Notes: generated from the sequence alone by a model not told the origin. A stretch of DNA of 64,000 nucleotides from Diabrotica undecimpunctata (GCF_040954645.1 NC_092812.1:5067001-5131000), one strand, 5' to 3'; counted from the first letter of the stretch, positions 12,339 through 25,000 are shown. Made by a program: numbers and translations.

Positions 12339-13519
12339 CTAAGTACTTGGGCAAAATTCTACAACCTTTTCCAAAAATGCTTCATCTTTAGTTAAAAATT
12401 CTTCTTATTTTATCGAACTTTTTAAGTAATACGTTATCTCACGTTAGACATTCTATTAAGTTTCGATATCGTTTTACTCTTTACAAACATTCCTGTAGAC
12501 GAAAATATAGATATTCTGAAAACTAAATAAAGTATCAAGCAAGACCACTTATATCTTATTAAACATTTATGTCCAACATTTATTTCATCTTCCAAAATCA
12601 AATCTACAGAAAAGGGCTCCCCTCTATCGCCAGGAATCGGCTTTCATTATTGAAAAATTGGTTTTATATTGCTTTTATTTAACCATATTGTTTTTTTTAG
12701 CATTTTAAAAATGTGCTCAAGACATTTAAATTTGGGCGAATTAATTTAAATTTCAACGTCGTATTATAATGAACTCACATTTGTTGGTAGAAGGCGCCAT
12801 TAAACGAATTTGTTTCGTAGGCACCGTTGCAAACCCTACTGTTTTAGTAGGTAGTAGACTGACTTTAATCTGTATTTTTTATGAAATCTCTCGTCGTGTC
12901 TGTTTTAGTTTGTATTACCTACTGCTTCTAAGCGATATATCCGAATTTCGAGCTGCATTAAAAATAATTCCCTTTTATTTCGCATATTCCTAGTAAGTCC
13001 TACGTAACTTTCTTGTCATTACATTTATGGCTTATAAAAGTTGGGTAGACATAGCAGTTTTTGTACCATATCTTCTAGTATTAGAAATGCTTGTGATCCA
13101 TTTTCATTCTTTATTTGAATAACCTGTTTTAAAATTGGTGAGGTTCTGGGGTTTCGTTGTTAAGGGAAAGTCCTTATGACTTAACATTCAGCATTCTGTA
13201 TCAAGTTTAGTCACATTATTTGCATAGGCAGACAAATGTTCGGGAAAGACTAAAGCATGTCAGTAATAAAAAGAATGTCCTTCTCCATTTTGGATCAAAA
13301 ATTTCTCTATATTTAGCATCCTCAGACACTTCAATGCTTGGCGATATTTGTCGTTAAAATTAAATCGTCCTTTCATTTGTTCTGCCGCCTCTACATAATG
13401 CTTTCTACAGTTTGCCTAGACCCTTTTTTACCTTTTCTTTGTCCAACTCTCTTGTCTTACGTTTAATTCTAATCAGGCTTGGTACCGTTCCCCTAAAGTA
13501 TATTTCTTATTCTTCTACG
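12339..13519. other. Mostly non-coding; possible worn transposon piece on the minus strand
   Basis: There is no intact frame. On the minus strand around 13440-13060 several short segments in different frames look protein-like (for example HYVEAAEQMKGRFNF and ALKCLRMLNIEKFLIQNGEG). They suggest the remains of a transposase, possibly hAT-like, but too little is left to name it. The 74-codon frame at 12769-12993 on the plus strand has no recognisable features. Confidence 0.3.
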
Positions 13520-15617
13520 TCACTACACTACACTACACTTTTGCCTTCACCCTTGCTTGTCTGTGGCTAATCTTCTCCATACATGGACTCGTAAAAGGGC
13601 TTGTGCGTCGCTGTTTAGTGTGTCTTCCCAGTGCTTGCTTGACTTTCCAACCAGTCTCTTTCCCTGCATTCTAGCATTCAGTCCTCTTTTTTGGTAGCCT
13701 ATTCTCTCCCATTCTTAACACATGTCCGGCCATTGCAATCTTTGTATTCTAATGAAGTCTGACAGTGGTGCTTCCTATAAAGTTGATAAAGCTCGTTGAT
13801 GTACCGATTTCTGAAGATTTCGTTTTCCCTCATAGGTCCTAGTATTCTCCTTAGTGCTTTCCTTTCGAATGTGTCGAGTTTGTTTTTGGATGTTTCTTTC
13901 AGGAACCACGCTTCGCTGCCATAGCATGCTATTGGTCGAATTAAGGTTTTGTAGATTCTCATCTTTGTATTTCGGTGAACATTTTTAGACTGAATTGATT
14001 GGAGAGGGCATAATAAGCTCTGTTTGCCTGCGGTATTCTCTTCCTTATTTCTCCATCTTCTTATTTGTCGGCATATATTTCTACTCCCAGGTATGTAAAC
14101 TTTCCAACCGTTCCAATGTCATCTTTATGTATAATTTTTTGTGAGACTATAGTTCTTCTCATCCGTATCATTATTTTTGGCTTTTCTGTGTTAATTTTCA
14201 GACCTAGTCTTTTTGTTTGCGTTTTTAACTTTGTAAATGTTTTCTGTGCTCCTATCGATGTTCTACTCATAATATTAATATCATCGGCATAAGCGGCCAG
14301 TTAATCCGTTCGGTGGTTCAGTTGGGTTCCTCGTCTAATTTGCATTCGCTTAACCGCATACTTCAGTGCCAGGTTAAACAAAGATGGGGCCAGCCTATCC
14401 CCCTGCTTTAGTCTGTCCTCTGGTTTTTTGGAATTTTGAAAAAGTCTGTCCGGTGGTTATGTATTCATACACATGCCTGAGATTCATCCATTGTGGCTCT
14501 AATAAATCTAACTAGCTTATATGGTATTGCCAATTCAGCCAATATATTGTTTGTTCCTTTTGATTGAGTCGTATGCCTATTTGAAGTCTACAATCACGTT
14601 GTAAACATCAATGTCATATTTCCATGATTTACTCAAGATCTGTGTGACTGTAAATATTTTATCCAGTGTCGATCTTACCCGTCGGAAGCCCGTCTGATAA
14701 TCTCCAATGATATTTTCTGATAGTGCATGAAGTCGCTGGTTTATAATATACGGGAGTCGGGTATTTTCTCTTCTTGCCATATGTCTTTGATGAGCGCGTG
14801 GATGTGACTTGCTAGGTGGTCGCCACCTACCTTATCCAATTCTGCTGGTATTTTGTCAACTCCCTGTGCTTTATTGTTTTTCTGTGCCTTAATAGCTTCG
14901 AGAACTTCCTCTATAGTTGGAGCTTCTACTCCATTCTCTACTTTATTCTCTTCTACGTAGTTCGTACCCATTTTATCTTCCATGTCTACTTGTATACCAA
15001 GTAGGGTCTGATAATAATGCTTCCAGCTTTCTGTGACTTTCTGTTGGTCACTGATTATTTGCCCACTTTCATCTTGACATACACTTGTTTGAGGTTTATA
15101 CCCACTTTTTATCTTTTTTAGGTATTCGTAAGCCTATCTATTTTCGTTGTGTTTAAAATTTTCTTCCGTTTTTTCTATTTGTCTATTTCCATAGGCTCTT
15201 TTTTTATTGCTACATATCTTGTCTGCTGTTCGTCTTGGGACTTCCAATGATGTTTGTCTTTCCCGTGTTTTTCTTGTCATATACATTTTGTGTGCTTTAT
15301 TTATTTTTTCTATAGCTTGTCTGCACTCGTCATTGAACCATGCTCGCCTTCTCGCTTTTTTCTTTTTTCCAAGGGTTGACGCTGCCGCTGTCAGTATTGC
15401 TATTTTGATATTATTCCATTTGCACTCTATTGAGTGCAGTTCTAACGTCCGTAACTTATTTGCGACTTCTTCTTTGAACTTCTCTTTACATTCCTTAATC
15501 TACAGTTTTTTCAGGTCCAGTTTGTTTGTTATTTTTCGTCTTTCGTTTGTTTATTTGTCAATTGTGCATCTAAATTTGGTTTGGAGTAAAAGATGGTCTG
15601 ATTGTCCGATGATATTT
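13520..15617 (-). pseudogene. Non-LTR retrotransposon (LINE, RTE-like), 5'-truncated and decayed
   Basis: Minus-strand segments run in order from 15617 down. They are an endonuclease C-terminal QSDHLLL, a basic linker, the RT start (KNNKAQGVDKIPAEL) and an IIGDYQTGFRRVRST segment. Then come the catalytic YADD (14280-14291), a thumb-like LKINTEKPKIM, FTYLGVEIY, and a C-terminal YGSEAWFLKE with FERKALRRILGP. The last coding part (WRRLATDKQAR) lies near 13570. The 3' end is marked by about three CACTA repeats at 13525-13541 instead of poly(A). The frame is broken many times. The 5' end stops within the endonuclease, a few bases before a (TA)n run. Confidence 0.82.
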
Positions 15618-15631
15618 ACTTTATATTATAT

Positions 15632-17136
<1,505 letters not shown>

Positions 17137-17612
17137 GCCTACTATTTACGCAACTGCAGAAAGAGAACAAATAATAAAATGGTACTTTGGGTACCCTTCT
17201 GTACAAGAAACTATTAATTTATTTATTACAGCTTTTAAATGTAGCCCAATAATTTTCGACAAAAATTGTATTGGCCATTATTCAGCAATTTGAAAACTTT
17301 GGCTGTACTAATAATAGATGTCAAAATTGCTGCCCACCAGATTAACCTCGGGAAAAGAAAATCAGTCTAGAACGAGAAATAAGAGCAACCCAGGTCTGGG
17401 CATTGACAGAAGCGACACCATGTTCAAGTAAACAAATTGCTAATGAATGAAATAATAAAACAGTAAGGAATATTTTGAAAAGAACAACTACCATTGTTAT
17501 AAAGTGCAGACCACTTACGAAATATTTTCTGATGGTCATTTTAAACAGATGAAATTCTGTAAAATTATGATCGAGAAATGCAATGCAAAGAATAATTTCT
17601 TGCAGAATATTC
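17137..17612 (+). pseudogene. Mariner-like (DUF4817-type) transposase N-terminus, truncated (MLE-B)
   Basis: The plus strand opens with the family N-terminus: a short lead, then AEREQIIKWYFGYPSVQETI and a helix-turn-helix region. It continues through frame changes and stops (NKTVRNILKRNNYHCYKVQ in a worn form, then FSDGHFKQMKFC and IMIEKCNAKNNFLQNIL). It breaks off just before the first catalytic Asp segment would be expected. At that point (17614) a TTAACCCT motif begins the next element, so a piggyBac insertion may have cut it. No catalytic residues remain. Confidence 0.72.
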
Positions 17613-17613
17613 T

Positions 17614-18760
17614 GTTAACCCTCCATCACTCGAACCGTTAAAAAAATCTAACATTTTTGAATATTTTGCCATAATTTTCGAAATATTGCTTTTGGGTTCT
17701 GCAACCAGGAATACTCCTATGAAGACTCGTATAAGACTATGTTAAATAATGGTGGGAGTACCTATTATCTTATAGCCGACAGCAGTTGTTGTTGTTAGTT
17801 CAAATCTAACACGCGAGCGATCGCGTTCGTCGGAGCGTTAGAAAAAATCTAACTACGCGAGTGTTGGTATATGTTGATTTTTAGAGAGATCACTTAAGAA
17901 AAGTTAAAATATTATCATAAAAGGGAAGATTTTTAGTGAAATACCTATAGATTGTTGAACATCCGTTCTTATAAGCGCTATTTTGGTTTAATACATGTAA
18001 ATGTGGGCAAGAAAATGCAAAACAGTTTACTAAAATGGTATGAAGAGATAGACAGCGATATGGAACCACTAGATTCTGATAAGGACTTAAGTATTTACAA
18101 TACAGATTTTAAGCAATCCACAGAAGATCTACCCAGTGATCCTGAAGATGCCATGGAAGAAAGCGGCCAAGATGATGGTTATCAAAGATTTTATGGCAAA
18201 GATAAAACACCATGGTTGAAATATAAGAAACACACTCCCAAAGGTAAGACCGAAGCATGAAGCCAGAGATGATTACTGATTACAACCTCACAAAAGGCGG
18301 AGTGGATGTTGTTGATAAAATAAAGGCAGAATACTCGGTGACTCGATTTAGCAATCGCTAGCCGTTTACTGTTTTTTGCAGCCTACTAAATATTTCAACT
18401 ATAAACAGCCAAATAATTTACAACAATAACACTAATATTGTAACGTCTAGAAGAAGCTACATCGCGGAGCTTGGCAAGCAACTTTTAATGTCCCATCTTC
18501 AACGTCGTTCCAATATCTCAAATTTGCCTTTTCAGTTGAGACTCAGGATCCGAAATATAATCGGAGAAAAGCCATTAGTTTCTCAAGGGGCAACCTCAAC
18601 TATAAAATCAAGATGTTCTTTTTGCCCTGTAAGGAAGAACAGGTTTACCCAACATTATTGTACTAACTATAAGTTGCCGATATGTAAAGAGCACACTGGT
18701 TTAACAAATTTTACTTGAAACCACTGCCTAGAAGTGGAAGAAATCTAATTTTATACGTAA
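17614..18760 (+). mobile_element. piggyBac-type transposon, internally deleted (piggyBac-2)
   Basis: TTAACCCT at 17614-17621 looks like a target site plus terminal repeat start. The 5' region carries three copies of an AAATCTAAC phrase (about 17643, 17801 and 17845), the later two next to CG-rich blocks containing CGCGAG. Transposase N-terminal and C-terminal parts follow with the centre missing. A matching right-hand repeat and TTAA were not found, so the 3' limit is a guess just after the stop codon. Confidence 0.7.
18015..18718 (+). pseudogene. piggyBac transposase deletion derivative (acidic N-terminus joined to C-terminus)
   Basis: An ATG at 18015 opens an 81-codon acidic segment (EEIDSDMEPLDSDKD) typical of piggyBac N-termini, ending at TGA 18258-18260. 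Overlapping it in another frame from 18257 is the C-terminal part: NLTKGGVDVVDK with the third catalytic Asp, FSNR followed by a TAG where Trp is expected, PFTVFCSLLN, and a final Cys/His-rich tail (CSFC, HYC, CKEH). The first two catalytic Asp regions (about 300 residues) are absent. The product could not cut DNA. Confidence 0.8.
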
Positions 18761-18965
18761 TGCGTACATTTTTTTTTTGAATAAACATCCAATTTATCAT
18801 TTTTTGAGATTCTATATTTTTTTGAAGTTTTTTCCAGTTTATTTTACTTTTTATTAATTATTTTAAATTTTTTATTTTTTAAATTTTTTTTTCGGTTTAT
18901 TTTAATTTTTATTAATTTTTTAAAATTTATTTATACATATGTTCTTTATATGTATTTTCTTTATA
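18721..18965. other. AT-rich spacer
   Basis: Poly(T)-rich sequence between the piggyBac-2 stop and the MULE stop. The part from about 18905 belongs to an inverted repeat described separately. Confidence 0.5.
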
Positions 18966-18990
18966 CTAATACCATAAATTATGTGCTATT
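18905..18990. repeat. Inverted repeat, left arm, at MULE 3' end
   Basis: The reverse complement of this segment matches 20660-20740 over about 65-80 bases (shared phrases such as AGCACATAATTTAT and ACATATAAA). It covers the transposase C-terminal codons and stop plus flanking DNA. See the right arm. Confidence 0.7.
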
Positions 18991-20348
18991 TCCCACAAGA
19001 ATTCGTAAGTGTTCGCAGGGTCGTAATTGTTTACCAGACTTGCAATCCGCTCTGCACAATCTCTGTATTTTTTACATGTAGGAGGGCCCTCAAAGCCTAC
19101 TATATACTGTGTAATTTGAAGTTCATGTAAGCTCGGCTCCAGCTGAATGCCTTTAATAAATCTCCAAATGTTTGGATGATATGCAGAAATCTATTGTCCA
19201 AACCCTCGATGCCATCCTTCTATGGAATTGTTTATTTTTGGGAAACTTTCTTGGACCACATCATAACAATTCCACAGATTATCTGAAAATAAGGGCAAAA
19301 GACGTTGTCTACCCCTTTGTGGAAGCCTGGTCCAGGTATCTTCAAAATAATTAATTACTAACTGGATTTCTGCTGGCAACACATCTTGCTCGCAAATCGT
19401 TTCAAATGCCTCCACTACGTTTGCAGTAGGAACGAATGCTAAGGCCGCCAATAATCGGAGCTTTAAAGCATAATCTAAATCAGTTTCATATCTTCTTTTT
19501 AAACCATCTGACTGGATTCTTCTAAAGAGTCATTGAGTGAAATGGAAAAAGCACCCACGATGTCTTGAGTCGGGATATTCTTGTCTTATAGCACTTATCA
19601 TACCGCTTTCAAAATCTGTTAATATGGTTACAGGCGAAGCTCCAGGAAAAAGTACTTTTAATTTTGAAAGTAGCCGAACATATGATTCTTCTGTCTTGTT
19701 AGGTAGCAGTGCGTATACTAAAGGAATCGCAGTATTCTTCTCTAATTCATAGATTGTATATAGTTGATAAAAAAGGTGAGGTACAGTTTTAAAAGTTCCG
19801 TCGGTGAACCAGTGTTGTGACCTTGCCAGAAGAAGCAGATTTTATCTTGTTAAAAAAAATTAACAACCGATCATCGTGTGGGCCTGAATCAAATAGAAAA
19901 CATTGTTCTTCATTTTGTGTTAGTTTATACTCTTGGAAAAACATGTCTCTTCTGTGAAGAGGTAAAGCCGGACCGGCTTGCTGATTACTTCGTACACTCC
20001 TTATTGTTCTTTTACTTTTGGAAGCGTAGCAGCTCTAGCTTGACTAAGCTAAAGAGATGCAGTGGATATTATATGATATGGCACATATTGGCTTTGTGTA
20101 GCGTTTTCACGTATTCCATTAAAAAAATTTGTTTTTTCCACTTGCCTTGCATCCGCTATATGGTTGTTTGTCCTAATTCTTTTTACTACTGCATCTTCTA
20201 AGGATATAACACGAGCTCTACACTAGAATATCCTATAGTAATCATACTTCCAATAAATGTTTTGCTTTTCTTTAACTTTCTGGTGAGAATAACCCTCGAT
20301 TAATAATTTACTATTACCCTTTTCACTAAGTACACACTTCAAGGCCAT
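18966..20348 (-). pseudogene. FLYWCH zinc finger / MULE transposase (broken)
   Basis: The minus-strand ATG at 20348-20346 opens a FLYWCH-type domain: SEKGNSKLLIEGY, then QNIYWK and CRARVI, with one expected Cys replaced by Tyr and a stop inside. The MULE core follows: FLFDSGPHDDRLLIF, WFTDGTFKTVPHLFYQLYTI (first catalytic Asp), then ILTDFESGMISAI (second Asp), HRGCFFHFTQ, and NNSIEGWHRGF (likely catalytic Glu). The C-terminus ends with YEFLWEIAHNLWY before TAG at 18968-18966. The span of about 460 codons fits the family. The reading frame shifts several times, so it is a pseudogene. Such transposases come from Mutator-like DNA transposons and are also found domesticated; nothing here suggests domestication. 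Confidence 0.83.
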
Positions 20349-20654
20349 TTTGCGTCGTGACCCTAGCTAAGAGTTTTGACAATAACGCAATAGAAAACTT
20401 TCGTTCAAGTATATGAAATTTAGTTGTTTTGGTTAGTATTAAGACTAATGGCACATATTGTAATCTCTGTTAATGGGGTGTACTTATAAAGAATTTAAGA
20501 GTGGAATTTTCCAACTTCAGATAATCAGGTAAAATATAATTTATTTTAAAATATTATTATCAAAAATAACCAGAAAAAAATAATAGAATGTTTAGAAAGC
20601 GCGTTAACAGTTTAATCACTTTGTTAAAGAAAACATAATTAGCAAGGGATTATT

Positions 20655-20860
20655 GCCGTCAATTCGTGCACGGAATAGCACATAATTTATCGTATTAGTA
20701 TATAGGAAATACATATAAATATCAAATATGTATTATAATAGTAAATTAATTAACGGGATAGCTAGGTCGAACACAATCTAAGCAGTAATAACTATTTACA
20801 TAGCATGTAAGTTACCGTATTAGTATATAGAAAACACAAATAAAACAATAACTATTTAAA
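20655..20860. repeat. Inverted repeat, right arm, with a diverged tandem second copy
   Basis: 20660-20740 is an inverted copy of the MULE 3' end at 18905-18990. A second, more diverged copy of the same phrase (CGTATTAGTATATA) starts at 20816, which is 125 bp after the first at 20691. ATAACTATTTA also occurs twice (about 20788 and 20849). Either these are terminal inverted repeats of the MULE or a second copy inserted head to head and was lost except for its end. Confidence 0.65.
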
Positions 20861-20899
20861 AATATTTTTCGCTCAATTCTCTTTTCATGTAATTGTTTT

Positions 20900-21040
20900 T
20901 CTGCCAATTGTCTATTCCGGCAATTGTCCATTCGGTCCATTCGTGTTTCGGGGAATTGTACAATCGGGGAATTTTCCATTCGGGGAATTGCTTTCGGGGA
21001 TTTGTCTTTCGGGAAACTGTTTTCGAGTAATTGTCCTAGA
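20900..21040. repeat. Degenerate minisatellite of a TTCGGGGAATTGTCCA-like unit
   Basis: Six to eight imperfect units of about 15-20 bp (CATTCGGTCCATTCGTG, TTTCGGGGAATTGTACAA, TCGGGGAATTTTCCA, and so on) lie head to tail. The minus-strand frame across it (20812-21081) is repetitive and not a real gene. Confidence 0.8.
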
Positions 21041-21059
21041 TCCATTTTCAAATTTGTGA

Positions 21060-21600
21060 AATGACATAATCTCGTCAACAACTTTGGCGGTTATACACTC
21101 TTTTTCATAAAAATTCTTAAATAATCTTTTTTGAGAACGATTTCCAAAGTAAAAATGGAAACGTCAAATTTTTTTAGTTTAAATGTAATTGTCATTAGAA
21201 TCAATTGTAACTTAATCCCATATAACGCAATATTTAAATTTCACCTATCATTCCTGTCTTGACCCACGATTAGTTTACCGTGAGATAAATTTGCTATAAA
21301 ATATTATTTTATTAAATTAAAATAATATACGATGACAATTTTCATAGAACTATTTATTGCTTACTATACATGTTTACAGAAGTGAGTTTCATTCGATACT
21401 ACTAAAAAGATATTACAAAATGTCTAACAGAAACTCCTAGTAAAGGGGAGGGAGTTACTAAGAACTCATGGTATAATAAACGACAAAGGTAACATATTGC
21501 GCACACCGCATGACCGTCGGCCAAGGAGTGACGTTACCCGCAGCGTAATCAGGACCAGCAACTTCATGTGGATAATAAAATAAAACTAAAAAATAAAAAT
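21060..21600. other. AT-rich stretch with no recognised feature
   Basis: No coding or repeat structure stands out. 21470-21560 is less AT-rich and may belong to the 3' end of the neighbouring LINE. Confidence 0.35.
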
Positions 21601-21639
21601 AAAAACGTTTATTGCCTAATAAAAATTTGACATGTCATT

Positions 21640-23230
21640 AAGTATCTCATTTCTTATTGCCTTCTTTCTTCGGCGTCCCGCTCTTGCACCGCCAGCTTCT
21701 TGATTATTTGACCTCTCGGCATCCTGGACTTCTTTGTGTGGATTTATCCTCGTCTTCTTCTGTAGGTACTAATTTAAGGCACCGTACCTACTTCCCTGCT
21801 TGGCTGTTTTCCGGGAACCATCCCTAGATGGTTAGACAGGTCAGGCTAGACCCTGATCAGATGGTCGATCAGTCTATGGGTAGATCTAAACATCCTCTGG
21901 ATGCTGTTATTCTCGAGGATGCCCCTGGTCTTATGGAGTCTTCTTGTGGCCTGGTGGAAGAAATACCTGGTCCTTTTCTCAGCCACCTCCCTCAGTGGTG
22001 TATACTGGAGCCTTTCTCTGATGGTTGCATTCGTGATTCTCTTCTCCCATGATGTTCCGTCGGTGATCCGGTAGCATGATGTTTCCGTGGCTTCTAATCT
22101 TCTCCAGTGTGTCTCTGCTATGGAACTCCACCACACTGGTACAGCATATAGCATCACCGATCTAACATAGGCCTGGTACAACTGAATCTTCTTGGCCTTG
22201 GACAGCGGACTGGTCCTAAAAATGAAAGGGAGAATTAGTCTTTTAGCTGCATTAGCTTTTACCTTAGTTTTTTGTGTATGCACCCGGAAGTTGAGTTTTC
22301 TGTCGAGGTGGACTCCTAGGTACTTGACTGTATCTTCTTCCTAGATCCTGTTGCCTCCTACTCTGATTTGGTTTCGTGGTGGTCTCGAACTCTGGCTGAA
22401 GACCATGAACTGCGTCTTTTGGGTGTTAATTTTTATCTTCCATTTTTCGGTGTATCTCGTGATTTTGTCCAAGTGATTTTCCATGTTCCTGATGATTCTT
22501 CCTTCGTCTTTTCCGGATGCATACACTGCTGTGTCGTCTGCATAAAGAGCTGTTGAAGTTCTTGGATCTGTAGGTAGGTCTGAAACAAAAATGTTGTACA
22601 AAATTGGAGATAAAATGCTGCCCTGAGGCATTCCTTTCTGAATATCCTGGATTGCTGACATCTTTTGGTCCGCTGAAACTTGGAATGTTCTGTTGGACAG
22701 GTATGTGTCACAGATGTTGATGAGGTAGTGTGGTAGCCTAGCTTTGTCTATCTTGAAGATTAGTGCCTTTTTCCAAACCGTGTCATATGCTTTTTCTATG
22801 TCCAGTATGGCTAGTCTTGTCCTTTGTTTCCTGTTGAATTTTATTTTGGTGTCGCTGATGATTCTTGCTAGCTATAGTTCGCAGTTTCTTCCTTTTATGA
22901 ATCCGAATTGGTCCTCTTGGATAATTCTTCTTCTTTCTGTGTGCTTCATCAGTCTCTTGTAGATGATCTTTTCCAGAATTTTTCCCATGGTTTCTAGGAG
23001 AGAAATTGGCCTGTAGCTTTCTGGTTTTCTTCCATCTTTCTTCGGTTTTAGAAGTGGGATGATCTTGGCGTGTTTCCAGTTGCTTGGAAAATGTCCTTTT
23101 TCCCAGCAAAATTTGAAGATATAGTGCGGTTGCACTATGATCTTCTTTGGGAGTTCCTTTAGGGTGATGTTGTGAATCACTTCTGATCCTGGTGCTGTGC
23201 TTCCTTTCAGTTTCCTGATGATCCTTGCAA
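21640..23230 (-). pseudogene. Jockey-like LINE, 5'-truncated
   Basis: The minus strand, from 23230 down, carries reverse transcriptase blocks: IRKLKGSTAPGSEV, HAKIIPLLKPKKDGR, SYRPISLLETMGKILEKII, and EDQFGFIKGRNCEL followed by a stop. Then come GMPQGSILSPILYNIFVSDL, the catalytic ALYADDTAVY (YADD at 22533-22544), a thumb segment WKIKINTQKTQFMVF, and the C-terminal YQAYVRSVMLYAVPVWW. This order and wording fit Jockey-group LINEs, which insert by target-primed reverse transcription. The endonuclease and the first RT block are missing. At least four frameshifts are present. The gene tail to about 21660 is Lys/Glu-rich and poorly defined, and no target duplication was identified. Confidence 0.8.
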
Positions 23231-23546
23231 CTTATGTGGATCATGTGGAGTCGTACGTCGCCATGTTACCAAATCCACTGGTAACTTTAACATCACAATA
23301 TTTAATACCATATAATGTAAACTAAATTTAAACAAACAATTTTTAACGGGTTTTTACCCATATATTTGGTGGCTCAATACATGTATACCTAGATACTGAT
23401 GATGGAATATGGATTCCGAAAACATTTTGTGATATAGCCCGATTGGGTTTTTAAATTATATACCTTTTATAAAGGATTTTTAATAAATTTTTTTGGAGTT
23501 ATCAGTTTCGACATTTTCTCACAGTTATATTTTTAATTTTTACGAT
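23231..23546. other. AT-rich spacer, possible 5' leader of the P element
   Basis: No coding sequence is visible. It ends at the ATG of a THAP domain. Confidence 0.35.
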
Positions 23547-23947
23547 ATGCGTTGTGCGGTTTTTGGCTGTTCCTTTGATAACAAGAGCAAGCGAAATTGT
23601 TGCCCTGATACGAGGTTTTTTCGTTTCTTTAAAGAAGAAAATCCAATTAAACAATGGGTGCATGCCACCCGGTAGGAAAGATAAATTTAACCCAACGATG
23701 GCTTATATTTGTTCAAAACATTTTACAGAGACTGACTTTTATGTAAATCTTAAACATCAACTGCTGAACTATCGGCCGAAAAATTATCGGGGTTTAAAAA
23801 AAGATGTTGTTCCCAACAAGAATTTGCCTGTGATTAAACCTAAGGTCTGGTGGAGTAGAAGCGCAAAATAAATTTTGCAAAGCATGTCTGACATGATTTC
23901 AACAATTCAAGTTAAAGGCAAGAAATCATTGCTTTCGTTCCAAAAAG

Positions 23948-24003
23948 GTAACACAATATATCAAAGTATAAACACATTTATAACATTTTCCAAAACATTG
24001 TAG
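23948..24003 (+). other. Short GT-AG intron in the P-element relic
   Basis: The sequence CAAAAAG|GTAACA at 23947/23948 and CATTGTAG|GTATT at 24003/24004 bound a 56-bp AT-rich segment. Removing it joins SLLSFQK to GILISNKALQ in one frame with a split Gly codon, which matches the continuous family sequence. It is therefore very likely a genuine ancestral intron. Confidence 0.7.
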
Positions 24004-24258
24004 GTATTCTGATATCAAATAAGGCTTTACAGTTGATGCTTGAAGATGTAGGCAAACGATATAATATAAACTACCTTTTGACGAGGCGCTTAAACCAAGA
24101 TCCCTTGGAGAATTTTTTTGAGGTCATAAGAGAAAAAGGTGGTTTAAACGATCATCCAACTTATTTAGATTTTAAATACCGGCTGCGTTCTTATTTAATG
24201 GGAAAAATGAAGGTGCCTTTCTTTTAATTACTGTAATGTAAAAGACGAAAGTACTCCT

Positions 24259-24615
24259 TCTTCTTCTTCTTCACGTGCCATCTCCGCGACGGAGGTTGGC
24301 AATAATCATGGCTATTCTGATCTTAGATGCTGCTGCTCTGAATAGTTCAATTGATTCTTCTTCTTCCTACACTTCTCTTGCCCTGGATTTTCCCTTGTTT
24401 AATCAATTGAAGTAGGTTGTATCTCTCATTAAGCATAACATGCCCCAGGTATTGCAGCTTTCGTGTCTTGATGGTTTCCAATACTTCCATTCTTTTGTTG
24501 ATTCTTCTCATGACTTCGTTGTTTGTTACATGCTCGGTCCATGATATCTTCAGGATTCTTCTATACACCCACATTTTAAATGCTTCCAACTTTTTAGCAG
24601 TCGACGCACAGCAGT
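24259..24615 (-). mobile_element. RTE LINE 3'-end fragment inserted in the P element (RTE-3)
   Basis: The minus-strand C-terminal end of an RTE polyprotein is present: MWVYRRILKISW, LETIKTRKLQYLGHVM and LLQLIKQGKI. Its GAAGAAGAAG tail lies at 24259-24272 on the reverse strand. It is bracketed by 13-bp duplications, CGAAAGTACTCCT (24246-24258) and CGAAGGTACTCCT (24616-24628), with one mismatch. Severe 5' truncation left only about 355 bp. Confidence 0.85.
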
Positions 24616-25000
24616 CGAAGGTACTCCTACATTAACTCTATTATTAGCGGTAGTATAGTAGAAAAGCTTGTTTCAAAGCAAGAGATGACATAGTCCTCTG
24701 TAAAGAACTTAATAATTTAGGATATGATAGACTAGGACATTTAGGAGGATTTATTTGTAGCAAGCTTAAACGCAAGTTACCAAATTGGTTTAAATTAACC
24801 AAAAGTCGACGTCTTACGCCTGGACCAATCATTTGACAGAAGGTGGACTTTATAAACCTTCTAACGAATTTATGGCTCATTTGTAAAAGCTGGAGATACC
24901 ATATTTACCGGCAAGCAATATATTTCAGGTCTGTTGTCCGAAAGTGTTAATATTGATTGTCCTCAAGATGCTAAGAAAATATTTTTTCGGTCGCGTGTGT

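Larger units (their letters stand above)
23547..25000 (+). pseudogene. P-element-type (THAP) transposase relic, internally deleted and split by a LINE fragment
   Basis: An ATG at 23547 starts a THAP zinc finger: MRCAVFGCS (first Cys pair), FFRFFKE, QWVHATR, then after a frameshift near 23665 AYICSKHFTETDF (the C..H pair) and DVVPNKNLP. THAP domains bind the ends of P elements. After about 23880 the protein jumps to the C-terminal region: KSLLSFQK, an apparent intron, GILISNKALQLM, YLLTRRLNQDPLENFF and FKYRLRSYLMGK. Beyond an inserted RTE fragment (24259-24615) it resumes with CKELNNLGYDRLGHLGGFI and GGLYKPSNEFM, in changing frames, to about 25000. The middle, with the GTP-binding and most catalytic residues, is gone. 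This is a dead deletion derivative. Confidence 0.78.

Noticed and set aside
12769..12993. 74-codon frame as a small membrane protein
   Set aside because: A hydrophobic stretch is present but there is no family resemblance, codon signal or neighbouring structure; chance in AT-rich DNA is likely.
20812..21081. 89-codon minus-strand frame as a gene
   Set aside because: It spans a degenerate minisatellite, and its repetitive residues (FPETR, FPKDK) mirror the DNA repeat.
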